A stretch of 64,000 nucleotides of DNA from assembly GCF_029784135.1 (NCBI RefSeq), contig NC_073746.1:298041614-298105613 (forward strand), given 5' to 3'. The stretch is from Toxorhynchites rutilus septentrionalis. Lineage: Eukaryota > Arthropoda > Insecta > Diptera > Culicidae. The notes beneath the pieces were generated by a model. The model made no database searches. It had not been told where the DNA came from and saw only the letters and a list, made by a program, of their open reading frames with translations. Positions 1-10,640 of this stretch are shown in pieces; the stretch's first letter is position 1; each line of letters begins with the position of its first letter. The position numbers and the translations under genes were made by a program.

Positions 1-142
1 TTCAAATATTTAGAACGAAAAAAGAAACGCAAAAGAACAGCTCAGGCTTAACACGAAAAAATTGTATTGAATATTATTTTGTTTGGTACTTACGTATTAA
101 CGCCACCGCAGCGTAATTTTCTTTACAAGTTTCTTAAGAGTG

Positions 143-430
143 AAATTTATTCTGAGGTAAATGTAATGGGAATGAAGTCCCCATCTAACGAGGGTAAGGG
201 TAGACTCGCTAATGCTCGGTTGGACCTAACTAAAGGATCGTCTCCTATGCTTCAAACTAACCGGGCAAATAGGTGGAAAACAGGTTTGCCTTCGAGAGGC
301 TGCCGCATCCAACGGCGGGTCGACGGCCAATTCGAATTGCATCACCTTGGCGGCTTGGGGCCGCCTCGGTTCCTTATTTTTGTTAGATGTGTACCTAGCC
401 CCTTTACCTCAGAATTGCGAATTTCATTGC
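143..430. repeat. Dispersed inverted-repeat element, copy 1
   Basis: The left 60 bases (a block with TTTATTCTGAGG then GAAGTCCCCAT) reappear, diverged, as the reverse complement at the right end near 375-430, so this looks like a short element with terminal inverted repeats. A second copy lies in the opposite orientation at 20908-21130; the shared core includes CTTCAAACTAACCGGGC and a GC-rich block. The 126-codon open frame across it (67-447) has no recognisable domain and is probably not a gene. Class of element unknown. Confidence 0.5.
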
Positions 431-1059
431 GAATAAATTGGCGTTAATATATAAGTACCATTTTTTCCTTATCAATTCTTTTCACATTTTGATGGCAATT
501 ATGCATCATAATTTTTATGTTAAAATTACCTGTTTTATTTTCGAAATACTCCATAGTGCGTGTTCATTTCTGAATGATCTCTTAGCCTTAAAGAGCAATA
601 CGGAAAGGAAAGCAGATGGCATGTTGATTGTGCCTACACTTATTTCTAAAAATGACACAGCATCTAGTATCATTCTCAAATTTCCTCATTACAATTTTCC
701 ATTTTACTTCGTATTTATATTGCTCTTTCGGGTAAATGTGCTTCGGGTAAACGTGTTTCGGGTGAATAGTATTCGGGTGTATGTGACACAACCCTCTAGG
801 ACACGACCGCATTGTTGACGTAGAGTTACGGAATTATTTTATCTAATTCGCTTGTTTATCATAATTTCGAATGCATCGAAATTTTCGAAGAAAGTTGAAA
901 ACTCTGAAAAAAGCCGGAGATTTCCGAGAATGGTTGATCTATTATTCATTCCTGTCCACTCGAAAACAACACACAAGCTGACCATATGTCGTATATTAGG
1001 AGTGCTACATTTTTTTTTTTGCATAAAAACACATTTATTTGATTTATTATGAATTAATA
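431..1059. other. Spacer with a short tandem repeat
   Basis: No gene recognised. Positions 724-786 hold about four degenerate units of 14-17 bases around CGGGTAAACGTG. The same motif is arrayed at 21138-21195 beside copy 2 of the preceding repeat. The overlapping open frames on both strands (438-818, 588-812, 839-1024, 852-1052) show no domain, and their low-complexity composition suggests chance. Confidence 0.4.
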
Positions 1060-1310
1060 CATTATTTAAAGTAATGGGCCTCGCTAGCCACTAATTGTTC
1101 CCATCTTTCTGGAAATTTACGTGATTTACGAAGCGCTCACCATTTGAAACCAATAATGCCTTTAGCCAATTTTTGATACCCTGTTCTGAAGTAAAACGTA
1201 TTTCATTCAAAGCGATTCCTCTCAAAGTATCGATCGAAACAAATGGTAGTCGGAAGGGGAAAGATCTGGGCTATAAGGCCGTGAGCCAGAATTTCCCATA
1301 CTTACTTACT
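1060..1310 (-). pseudogene. Mariner transposase relic, C-terminal part
   Basis: The reverse strand reads a broken mariner (DD34D) transposase C terminus. It starts with a WEILAHG-like stretch, passes the SPDLSPSDYHLF catalytic region through a frameshift, and ends ERWEQLVAS..HYFK followed by a stop. It lines up with the end of the intact mariner protein encoded at 3534-4559. The middle and N-terminal parts of what seems to be the same copy lie at 2716-3140, so the LINE at 1311-2715 probably landed inside it. Non-functional: frameshifts and stops throughout. Confidence 0.75.
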
Positions 1311-2715
1311 TACTTATTGATCCGTGTCTGCCTGTTGGGCAGAACAATGTGACGATGTCAGAAGTCTCCACTGTTGACGGTGATTTGCCATGGTTTTCAC
1401 TTGCCGCCAGGTAAGATTGGCATCAACAGTTTGGATGTCATTGTTAAGGCTACGCCGCCACGAGCCTGTGGGTCTGCCTCTTCTGCGCTGTCCTTGTGGA
1501 TTCCAGTCGAGGGCCTCTCTGCAGATCTCGTTTACTCTTCTCCCTAAGGTGTGTCCGATCCACATACACTTACGTTCGCGAGCTGATGACATCGACGATG
1601 GAGTTCCATATTGGATATCCAGTTGTGAGGCCACCATGCTCGAATTATATATCGCAGGCAACGATTAACGAAAACGTGCAGTTTTTGCGTTGTCTCCGTC
1701 GAGACGCACCACGTTTCGCAGGCGTACAGCAGTACGGATTTAACGTCCGAGTTAAAGATTCGGGTTTCCGTATGTAGAATGATCTGATTTGAGCGCCAGA
1801 TATTTCGTAGACCTGCAAAGGCAGCCCTGGCCTTTCTGATCCGTGTGGCTATATTGGTCTTGGTACCACCATCCGGCGTTGTTTGGCTCCCAAGATTTTG
1901 GAACGTTTCCACCTGTTCAATTCTTTGTCCCGCTACTGTGAAGCTAGAGGTATTGTCAGTGTTCACTACCATGGATTTAGTTTTGGCTACATTTACTGCG
2001 AGACCTGCTGCTTGGGAGCTCTCAGAGAGGTAGTCTAGCTTGCTCTGCATATCACTTCGACGTTGGGAGACCAAAACAATGTCGTCGGCTAAATCCAGGT
2101 CGTCTATGTGCTCCATTCTTAAAGGATTCCAAGGCATTCCTCTGTTTGGTCTCCTGTCAATAGCTCCTACTAGTACCTCATCCATGACGATAAGAAAACA
2201 GTAGCGGTGATAATATGCAGCCCTGTCTCACACCGGCAGTAACCCGTATTGGGTCATACAAGACGTCATTGTGCAATACCTTGCACGAAAACGCCTCGTA
2301 CTGAGCCTCTATAAGATGGACTAGCTTCTCTGGGACTCCTCTACGCCTGAGTGCGCCCCGGATGTTTTCGTGGTTGAGTCGGTCGAACGCCTTTTCAAAA
2401 TCAACGAACACCAGCAGGAGAGAGTCCTGGAATTCGTTGATCTGCTCCATAATACGGAGCGTTGCGATATGGTCCACGCATGATCGGCCAGCACGGAATC
2501 CGGCTTGCTGCCGCCGGAGAGTAGCGTCGATTTTCTCCTGAATCCGTTTAAGGATTACCTTGCAGAGTACTTTGACTGGGCTGACAAGGCTGGGTCAGCT
2601 TTGAGCATCTCGGCTGAAATACAGTCTATTCCTGGCGCTCTACTGGACTTCATATTCTTGATTGCCACTTCTATTTCAGATAGCGATGAAGCATCAGAGT
2701 TGCTTTAAACGAATG
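1311..2715 (-). mobile_element. RTE-like non-LTR retrotransposon fragment (reverse transcriptase)
   Basis: Reverse-strand frames at 2178-2477, 1544-2185 and 1314-1661 encode successive parts of a LINE reverse transcriptase: motif A in FVDFEKAFDRL, motif B in GVRQGCILSPLL, motif C as LADDIVL, then a thumb and the C-terminal signature IGHTLGRR...ALDWNPQGQRRRGRP followed by a stop. The RT N terminus (AIKNMKSSRAPGIDCIS) is readable near 2640-2700 in another frame. The endonuclease half is missing, so the copy is 5' truncated and frameshifted. It ends in a (TAAG)n tail at 1303-1318. The C-terminal signature resembles RTE-type elements; clade assignment is from memory. Confidence 0.8.
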
Positions 2716-3140
2716 AATTGTCACCTGTGGAAGTTTCTATTGATCGTTTCATCCGGTTTTAGCAGCACATAGTAGATCACACCCCTTTGACCCAGCAAAT
2801 ACGAAACATTGTTTTCGTTTCGTGTATATTCGGCTTCGACGTTAAAGTTCCTGATTGCCTGGGCTTTACGAACGATCTTTTGTGCTTTGGATTGTAGTAG
2901 TGAATCCAATTTTCGTTCCCGGTATTCTGAGTTTTGAGTTTTTTTAGAAACAGTTCATCGAGTTACTCTCAATGATTCTGCAAGCTCTGTTTGACAGGAA
3001 TGTCTCTAATTTTTCGCGAAACTATTCCGGTTGACCCGGACAAGCATTTGATACGCTTCAGCTGCATTTTCCGATAGTTAGTTACATGATATTGTAACAG
3101 AATTATAAGCCAGATAGCTAATTTATTGCCCGAGTGTGTT
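2716..3140 (-). pseudogene. Mariner transposase relic, N-terminal and middle parts
   Basis: The reverse strand shows a degraded mariner helix-turn-helix region (AAEAYQMLV... then ELAESLRVT, near 2960-3090) followed by the block around the first catalytic aspartate: ENWIHYYNPKHKRS, then SKPNIHETK, then GVIYYVLLKPDETINRN. The aspartate of the usual DEKW motif is no longer present. The reading stops where the LINE at 1311-2715 begins and resumes at 1310 about 50 residues further into the family alignment, so insertion was accompanied by loss of about 150 bases. Confidence 0.7.
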
Positions 3141-3533
3141 CTGTTTCGTTCAATGTCGATATTTTTCAGATTTGTATGTATTCCGTTTCAGCTAGTTCCA
3201 TAAGAGTTTCATGTTTTGTCAACCATTTTATAAGTATCCGGAAAAATAACGGTCATTCGTGTTCAGACCTGTACACCGTGTGGAAGGTCTGAAATTGAAA
3301 TACAACTATACTAAAGAAATTCGGTCGTTTTTTTCAGTTATTACAATATATTAGGCTGTCAAAAAAGTCCTGCGGTATTTCCGCGAGGTGTCGTTGTAAG
3401 CGCGTAGTTCTAGTTGTATTCATTGTATCGAGTCATACTATAGCTTGTTGGAAAGGTATTTTTGCGCGCTATAATATAGTCCTTGACAGTGTTTTGTTTG
3501 GTTAAGTCGTTCGTGAGTTATAGTGTTGCAAAT

Positions 3534-4559
3534 ATGGAGCAAAATAAAGAGAAAATCCGACATATTTTACAGTACTACTATGACAAAGGCAAAAATACAT
3601 CTCAAGCTGCCAATAAAATTTGTGCAGTTTATGGACCCGATACAGTTTCCATTTCCACCGCACAACGATGGTTTCAACGTTTTCGTTCTGGTGTAGAGGT
3701 CGTCGAATATGCGCCACGCTCCGGAAGGCCTGTCGTCGAAAATTGCGACAAAATCGCTGAATTAGCCGAGAAAGACCGGCATAGTAGCAGCCGTAGCATC
3801 GGCCAAGAGCTGGGGATAAGTCATCAAACCGTTATTAACCATTTGAAGAAGCTTAGATTCACAAAGAAGCTCGATGTATGGGTGCCACACACGTTGACGC
3901 AAAAAAACATCTTTGACCGTATCGACGCATGTGAATCGCTGCTGAATCGCAACAAAATCGACCCGTTTCTGAAGCGGATGGTGACTGGCGATGAAAAGTG
4001 GGTCACTTACGACAACGTGAAGCGCAAACGGTCGTGGTCGAAGCCCGCTGAAGCGGCTCAGACGGTAGCCAAGCCCTCATTTACAGCCAGGAAGGTTCTG
4101 CTGTGTGTTTGGTGGGATTGTCAAGGAATAATCTATTATGAGCTGCTTCCCTATGGCCAAACGCTCAATTCGGACCTGTACTGCCAACAACTGGACCGCT
4201 TGAAGGTAGCACTCATGAAGAAGAGGCCATCTTTGATAAACAGAGGCCGCATTGTCTTCCATCAGGACAACGCCAGGCCACACACTTCTTTGGTGACGCG
4301 CCAGAAGCTCCGGGAGCTCGGATGGGAGGTTCTTTTGCATCCGCCGTATAGTCCGGACCTTGCACCAAGTGACTACCACCTGTTTTTGTCCATGGCGAAC
4401 GAGCTAGGTAGTCAGAAGTTAGCCACAAAAGAGGCCTGTGAAAATTGGCTATCCGAGTTTTTTGCCAATAAGGAAGCGAGCTTCTATAACAGGGGTATTA
4501 TGAAGTTGGCATCTTGTTGGGAACAAGTCATCGAACAAAACGGCGCATATTTGACTTAA
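3534..4559 (+). CDS. Mariner (DD34D) transposase
   Basis: DNA transposase that cuts and pastes the surrounding element by binding its TIRs. I start at the ATG of MEQNKEKIRHIL (3534), giving 341 residues, close to the 345 typical of mariners; an in-frame upstream extension to 3483 is not needed. The N-terminal paired-like helix-turn-helix half spans about 1-110. The linker motif is WVPHTL near residue 115. The catalytic triad is D153 (GDEKW), D245 (HQDNARPH) and D280 (SPDLAPSDYHLF), with 34 residues between the last two. No internal stop or frameshift is visible. The stop codon is inside the 11-base target duplication of the following SINE, so the protein end is unchanged but the 3' UTR is not. 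Activity cannot be judged from sequence alone. Confidence 0.93.
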   Translation: MEQNKEKIRHILQYYYDKGKNTSQAANKICAVYGPDTVSISTAQRWFQRFRSGVEVVEYAPRSGRPVVENCDKIAELAEKDRHSSSRSIGQELGISHQTVINHLKKLRFTKKLDVWVPHTLTQKNIFDRIDACESLLNRNKIDPFLKRMVTGDEKWVTYDNVKRKRSWSKPAEAAQTVAKPSFTARKVLLCVWWDCQGIIYYELLPYGQTLNSDLYCQQLDRLKVALMKKRPSLINRGRIVFHQDNARPHTSLVTRQKLRELGWEVLLHPPYSPDLAPSDYHLFLSMANELGSQKLATKEACENWLSEFFANKEASFYNRGIMKLASCWEQVIEQNGAYLT

Positions 4560-4566
4560 AACAGAT

Positions 4567-5071
4567 TTTTTTTTTTTATCTCATTTATTTATTTATTAGG
4601 CTCATTACATTAGCATTTTAGCTGTAACAGAGCCGGGTTTTAATCGTGTACATGTACATATGTTTATGTTTCTATAAATTGTAAATTACACAGTAGTTAG
4701 TAGTAGCCATTTAGGCGTTAAGTATTCTGTTCCATTACATTATGGTAAATCACACAGTAGTAGCCATTTAGGCAAAAGGGTATTCTTTCTGTTCTTCCAT
4801 TGTTCAGCAGACCGGACAGCGAAGACAGTTGATATTGATCATTGTTGAGTTATTTATAGAACAACAGCCCGATGTTTCTTGCAGAGCAGAGCAGTTGTAT
4901 GGATGAATCGATCTTATTCCGACCGTCGATCGTGCTCCATCGCTGCTGATGGTTGCGTGGACGTAGTTATTCTATAACAACACAAAGATGGTCAATTGAG
5001 GGCCCTGAGTTTGAACTCACGATCGATCGCTTGGTAAGCGAACGCGTAACCAAGTGGCTACGAAGACCCCC
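4567..5071 (-). mobile_element. tRNA-derived SINE inserted in the mariner 3' UTR
   Basis: It runs on the reverse strand from a tRNA-like head (5071 downward) to a poly-A tail, read here as T-runs at 4567. The head contains an A-box-like TAGCCACTTGG and a B-box-like GAGTTCAAACTC, the internal RNA polymerase III promoter parts of tRNA-derived SINEs. A perfect 11-base target duplication TTAAAACAGAT flanks it (4556-4566 and 5072-5082). About 505 bases long. Family not assigned; Feilai-type mosquito SINEs are the obvious comparison. Confidence 0.85.
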
Positions 5072-5156
5072 TTAAAACAGATGATTGTAACTAATTTTAT
5101 GAACAAATGAAAATTCAAAAAAAAAAATATCGCAGGACTTTTTTGACAGCCTAATA

Positions 5157-5860
5157 TATAATTTTCTTCAGTGTTATAAGTTGTTATGGAGTACCCAAAT
5201 CCATTGACATAAAAATCACAAAAATCCATCATGAAATGACTGAGTAATAAGTGTTTGAAATTGGACATTTTTCAAAATGCGATTGATTTTCATTTTTCAA
5301 TTTGTACCCCCAATATGTTCCCGAAAGACATCATCGTATGTTTGAAAAATTATTATTCAAGTTCCTTATGATCCAAAATACATGCGAAGTCGATGAATCA
5401 TTTGTGAAATGCTCCTTCAAAACGATAAATAAATACTATTTCATTTCCAAAAAAGGCAGATACATCCCTAGCCTGATAGGCACTCTGAAGCATTTCCACT
5501 ATTCGTACGAATTGCTCTTTTAAACAGGCATTCTTCTACCATCTCATACTTGCATAATGTATAATTCATAACGATTCATGGAATGAACCCAGTAGGATAG
5601 TCGCTGGAAGATGAGATGTGCTCGAGTGGGCCACATAATGAGTCCTCGAAAGTTGTTTGTAATACGACGTTAATCGTTCAGGACAGGGTAAAGAGGGGAA
5701 ACCCTGACTTATAAGTTCAGCCAGTGGAATAGTGGGAGATTCGTTGTACATATAATTAGATACGATTCCATCATCATGTAGCCAAGCAGGATCACCAGGA
5801 ATCTCTGCCAATTTTCGTTTACAACTACTAACTTTTTATTTTTGTTTGTGCTGCCACTAG
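5157..5860. other. Spacer upstream of the channel gene
   Basis: No confident gene. Two unsupported open frames: 5302-5523 on + (73 codons) and 5566-5811 on - (81 codons). The last 25 bases before 5861 are pyrimidine-rich and end CTGCCACTAG, a good splice acceptor, so the channel gene probably has one or more non-coding exons further upstream, outside or within this spacer. Confidence 0.4.
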
Positions 5861-5863
5861 GTC

Positions 5864-7479
5864 ATGATATTAGGATTTGAAATATTCGCATGCTTTACGA
5901 TAGTAACAACATGTATCACAAGCATCGCCGGAGAGGGCTACCAGTAAGTATGGCAATTATTCTTCTAATACTGTGGAAGACTTTGAATCTATTGAAATCA
6001 AAAGTTGCACCACGCAAAAACCACCTTCGTCTCTCTTCAGGACAAGTCTCACTTTCAACGATATCCTGCCAGAGGATCCAAAGCTGTACGACAAAATGCG
6101 TCCACCGAAGAAGGATGGGCAACCAACAACGGTACTGTTCCACGTTACCGTCATGGGGCTCGATTCGATTGACGAAACCTCGATGACGTACGCCGCGGAT
6201 ATTTTCTTCGCCCAAACCTGGAAGGATCACCGGTTGCGACTGCCGGAGAACATGACCTCCGAGTACCGGCTGCTAGAGGTGGAGTGGCTGAAGAACATGT
6301 GGCGACCGGATTCGTTCTTCAAGAACGCCAAATCGGTTACCTTTCAGACGATGACCATTCCCAATCACTACATGTGGCTGTACAAGGACAAGACGATACT
6401 GTACATGGTGAAGTTGACGTTGCGGTTGTCGTGTGCGATGAACTTCCTGATCTACCCGCATGACACTCAGGAATGTAAGCTGCAAATGGAGAGCTGTGAG
6501 TATAATTCATGTACAGGCTAGCGATAACCGACTCAATGAAGATAATTTGTTTTGTAGTGTCTCATACGACGGACGACATGATCTTCCAGTGGGATCCCGA
6601 GGTACCACTCGTCGTTGACGAACACATCGAACTTCCCCAGTTGGCGCTGGTTAAGAATAATACCGCCGATTGTACGCAGGTGTATTCTACGGGTAACTTC
6701 ACCTGTCTTGAGGTTATATTCGTTCTCAAACGACGACTCGGTTATTACTTGTTTCACACCTACATTCCAACATGTCTTATTGTTATTATGTCGGTAAGAA
6801 TAATGCTACAGTTGTTAGTAATGCCTCCTTATAGACATATTTTTTTCTTTAGTGGGTATCGTTTTGGATCAAACCTGAAGCCGCCCCGGCCCGGGTCACC
6901 CTCGGAGTCACCTCGCTGCTGACCCTCTCCACGCAACACGCAAAATCTCAAGCATCTTTGCCGCCGGTATCCTATCTCAAAGCGGTAGACGCATTCATGT
7001 CCGTCTGCACGATATTCGTGTTCATGGCCCTGATGGAATATTGTCTGGTCAATATCGTTCTGGGCGATTCGGAACCACCAGTTGCTGCCAAACCGCCGCC
7101 ACCAAAATTGGACCGGTTCTTCGACTTGTCCACCAAGAACGGCAAGCGTAGTAGCAAATCGCATGAGAATAGTGAAACAACAACGATTAACACCTTCCAG
7201 AGACAGGTAATCAAATCACCGGCATAATAACAGAATAGTTTGTTGAAAATAATAATTTCTGCTTCCCAGGAAAGCACCTTGCTGCTCTCTCCAGTTCCGC
7301 ACATCCAGACGATTCCTCCTCCGCCGAGCAAACCAGCGTCGGCCATTCCGAAGCTAACCCCGGCGCAGATCCGGCTGAAGAGAGCCATCAACATTGATAG
7401 ATTCTCGCGAGTGTTTTTCCCGCTACTATTCACGCTGCTTAATGCCGCGTATTGGATAATGTTCTACGAGTACATCTAA
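5864..7479 (+). CDS. Cys-loop ligand-gated anion channel subunit (CG12344/GLRA-like)
   Basis: Subunit of a pentameric neurotransmitter-gated chloride channel of the plasma membrane. Proposed exons: 5864-5943, 6041-6495, 6558-6793, 6853-7206 and 7270-7479, all with GT-AG introns (97, 62, 59 and 63 nt) and phases that join cleanly into 444 residues. Exon 1 encodes a signal peptide ([17 protein letters not shown]...). The Cys-loop is C158 and C172 with 13 residues between. A second cysteine pair ([13 protein letters not shown]) sits at the loop-C position. M1 is near 240-262. M2 is preceded by PAR, the anion-selectivity signature, and reads [15 protein letters not shown]3 follows near 300-322; after a proline-rich cytoplasmic loop, M4 ends the protein ([12 protein letters not shown]). 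The loop and M2-M3 resemble the insect CG12344 group rather than GluCl, RDL or HisCl; ligand unknown. A continuous frame through intron 1 was rejected because it lacks a signal peptide. Confidence 0.9.
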
Positions 7480-7922
7480 GCTCTGGAAGAACTGCCGCCA
7501 ATAGAAATAGTTAATTTGTAATTAGTCGATTCAGTATTAGCAGTAGTGGATAGCATAAATGCATTTAATGGTCCTTTGAATTACGAAGGCTTCATACCAC
7601 CCTTACGTGATGATTTCAATTTGATAGTGAGATACTATTAAAAACAACATGTACAGATCTATATCTACATAGCCGGCAATTTGGCACAAAAAATAACACA
7701 GTGATGTTTGTAGAATGATGATGATCAAATATTTGGAGAAACATTAGAAACCCAGAAAGCTACCATTTAAGATTGTTTAACGTAATAAGTAATAACTTGC
7801 AGAGTTCTTCAATGTGAACGTGTAGAAAATTCGCAGTCATATCTACTCGGCAGTAGATAACGGTAGTGTCATGTTTCCTTATACTATCGTTGCATGTTAA
7901 AATGGAATGTGTCATGTATTGA

Positions 7923-7928
7923 AATAAA
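7923..7928 (+). terminator. Poly(A) signal AATAAA of the channel gene
   Basis: Canonical AATAAA about 445 bases after the stop codon at 7477-7479, in the middle of AT-rich sequence with a T-rich stretch about 35-50 bases downstream. It is the first canonical signal after the gene on this strand that also has a downstream T-rich region. Confidence 0.5.
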
Positions 7929-8640
7929 GTTTAGTGTACTTGATATTGGTTATTTAAATTTGTGCCGTTTTTTATTTGTTTGATTCTTTCGGACCTTTTT
8001 CAGGATCAACTTGCCAACGCATTCCAACTATTCAAAATATGGCATATTTATTGCATTTTGTTATAAAGAGTTATAAAAGAGTTATCTACCTCACCGTTGA
8101 AACATGTCGAATATTTTTTTTTGTGCGGTTCGTGACTGTACATAACAATTGGTTTACTTTCAAATAAGTTTCATTAGTCGACAAAATTTATCAACTCCTG
8201 AAAATGAACTCACGGATGCACCTTTCAGCTGCCAGATTCTGTATGTATCCAAATCCATTGAACATTTGAACAATTGAAATGAATTGAATTCTTTATACCG
8301 CACATTTGACCAGAATGATATCTGGCTCCGCCTTGAACGATCTTATGATCTTCTCGTGCAACACCTCATTGTTTGTACAACTCGATCTTGAACGAACCTT
8401 CAAACAGTTCTACGATCACAAAAACATAAAAGTGCTGCCTTGTCCCACATTTAGGAAAACTATCCAAGCAAAGTAGATTACAGTGCTGGGCAAAATAAAG
8501 TACAGATTTCAGTTTAAATAGCCTTTTATGCAATTATAAAGCTTACATCAACTATTCAAGGTTATGTTCATTTATAGAAAATGTAAAATTTTAAGTAATC
8601 TATTGGGAGTACAAATAAGTGTTTAGCGTTTTTTTGAGAA
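7929..8640. other. AT-rich spacer
   Basis: No gene or recognisable element found. A 63-codon open frame at 7976-8167 is not supported by any domain. Confidence 0.4.
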
Positions 8641-8860
8641 GTTCAACGTTTTATTATAAAAAAAAGAAAAATCACAAATTATTCAAAGTAATGTCCATCG
8701 CTCGCTACAACCTTCTCCAATCTTTCTGGTAGCATACGGATTCCACGCTGAAGGAAGTACTGGTATTTTGAGGCAATCCAGTCATCGAACCATTTCCCAT
8801 TTGATGTTCTCCAGGTAGTTTTTTATACCAGTTGCAACATGGGGCCGAGCGGGGTGGTGG
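8641..8860 (-). pseudogene. Mariner-type transposase C-terminal relic
   Basis: The reverse strand reads FDDWIASK followed by a LPERLEKVVAS..HYFE ending and a stop codon, the standard C terminus of mariner transposases. Only about 40 codons are recognisable; upstream (8860-8900) the coding similarity is lost. It differs from the two mariners at 1060-5154, so it is a third mariner lineage in the window. Confidence 0.75.
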
Positions 8861-9097
8861 TCGTTACTTAACAAAATTCCAGTTTGATTTTTAAATAAAT
8901 TCACGCGCTCCTATATTCTCGAGCAACTAGATTTGATCCTGGGACCGAATGAATGAATGTTTCCTGAGCCGAGATGATAAACCACGTGTTGTAATGGGCT
9001 TAAGGGCCAGTAAGCCGGCACCGATTAATGCATCTCGAATATTGCGTTAATCTACCGGATCATGACTTACAGGATGCAAAATACGCTAGGATCATGA

Positions 9098-10640
9098 TGA
9101 AGCAGAAATGAAACAGAAATTTCTGCATTTCTCGAAAATTAATCACGAAAATACAACCAAATTAGGCATATGGAGGTTTTAGGGTGCAATAAATCGGCCT
9201 TATTCTGCGTGGCGTGTGAGGTGAGATGACAATTGTCACTTATGTCACGCGATTCCACCAGGCATATGCCGTGAGAAATCTCACTTGAATGAACTCTCAC
9301 TTTATTCCCGCTCTCAAATATACGTGACGATTGTCACATGAACTGGGATTTCTAGGTGACAATCGTCGACATGTCTTGAGGTGTCGACAGTGCATGAAAA
9401 CAAATGAAAAATTGAAGAGGAATAATAAGTGTTTTTTGGGTCGTATAGAATCGATAGTAATGGTATTATATGTATCAATAAATTCAATTTATCTTCAATT
9501 TTCACAGTACGAGAGACAAATTGCAAGTAGTTTGTTTTTTTTGTTGTGAAAGCGGTAGTGAGTCTGTTATTCCTCAATTGGACGAATAAGCACACCGAAA
9601 TTATTTTCATTTCATGAAATCTATTTATTTTCTCTAAAATGTATCTATCACATGGATCTTGTGTTTCATCTATCTATCCGCGAGTCATCGTCACCGAACT
9701 GCATATCCATTTCAGAAGCCGTGGTATATGCCCGAGCCGGAGCCAGAGCAACAATTTAACACTGAGAGTGCAGAGAGCAGCAGCAACTACGACCAAAACA
9801 AACAAAAATGCTAAACTTTACAGGATGCAATCAACTGTTTCACCAAATCTAAATCAAATACCTGCAAATTCGGCAGAATGTCCTGATACACTAACAACAG
9901 GCCAGGTTAAATCAGATCTATAGATACGGTACTGACTGCAGCAAAACAAATATCTGACCTCTCTGAGCGAAACAAATAAAATTCTGGGATGCCAGATGTT
10001 TTTTCTTAAATATATGCGATAAAAATTTGAAATATTTGTAAATATGTGCTAATGTCTGACATACTGACCAGCTTCGTTTATCATATGGAATCAATAATGT
10101 TTTGTCACTATTTTAAATAGCCTGCAGCAGGAATAAAAGGTTGTGATAAAAGTTAAATGTCTGCAAATTCGTGAACACATGTGCGAATGTGGCATCTTTG
10201 ATCAGATTTGGCAATCAGCAGAATGAACGCCTTGTCACTTGCTGTTCATCCTCTCACATACATCAAATGAACCTCTCACGGCATCCGAAACGACTGTAGG
10301 AATAGAGTGAGGAGAGTTGCGTGATGGTGATGTGACAATTGTCATCTCACCTCACACGCCGCGTAGAATCAGGCCGAATGTTTCTATGGTGGTTAGACAC
10401 TCCACCCCCCTCTCTAAGGGGGTCATACAAATGAAACACAAATTTCCGCATTACTCAAGAATAATCGAGCAAAGGAAGCGAATGAAATGAATTAATCAAG
10501 AAAATACAACCAAATTAGGCATGTGAAGGTTTTAGGGTACAATAAATGATTCTATGGTGGTTAGACACGCCTCCCCCCTCTCTTAGGGGGGCTGCCATAC
10601 AAATGAAACACAAATTTCTGCATTACTCGAGAATTAATCA
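9098..10640 (+). repeat. Tandem repeat of about 180 bases, three partial copies
   Basis: Shared blocks are CAAATTTCTGCATTACTC, AAAATACAACCAAATTAGGC, AGGTTTTAGGGTACAATAAA, then a pyrimidine/purine-rich CCCCCTCTCTTAGGGGGG block and CATACAAATGAAACAC. Copy 1 starts at 9098 and is interrupted at 9194 by the element 9195-10376; its right half and a full unit follow at 10377-10548, and a third partial unit runs to about 10640. No coding potential seen. Confidence 0.75.
9195..10376. mobile_element. Inverted-repeat DNA element (MITE-like), 1.18 kb
   Basis: The ends are inverted repeats of about 45 bases starting CGGCCTTATTCTGCGTGGCG on the left and CGGCCTGATTCTACGCGGCG on the reverse right, with three mismatches. 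Flanking AAT on both sides is a 3-base target duplication, supported by the neighbouring uninterrupted repeat unit near 10548. Subterminal motifs GACAATTGTCA occur repeatedly. Small open frames inside (9314-9610 on -, 9639-9923 on +) show no transposase motif, so it is probably non-autonomous. Confidence 0.8.

Larger units (their letters stand above)
3351..5154 (+). mobile_element. Mariner element with intact transposase and near-perfect TIRs
   Basis: The terminal inverted repeats begin TTAGGCTGTCAAAAAAGTCC and match at both ends over 24 bases (3351-3374 and 5131-5154). TA dinucleotides flank both ends (3349-3350 and 5155-5156), as expected for Tc1/mariner. Total length is 1804 bases. Subtracting the nested SINE and its 11-base duplication leaves about 1.29 kb, the classical mariner size. 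The transposase frame (3534-4559) has no stop. Together this suggests a young insertion. Confidence 0.92.

Noticed and set aside
3483..3533. N-terminal extension of the mariner transposase
   Set aside because: Family proteins begin at the MEQNKEK-type methionine and the extension has no conservation I recognise.
5916..6485. Open frames on - across the channel gene
   Set aside because: Shadows of the channel exons, which have signal peptide, Cys-loop and aligned splice sites.
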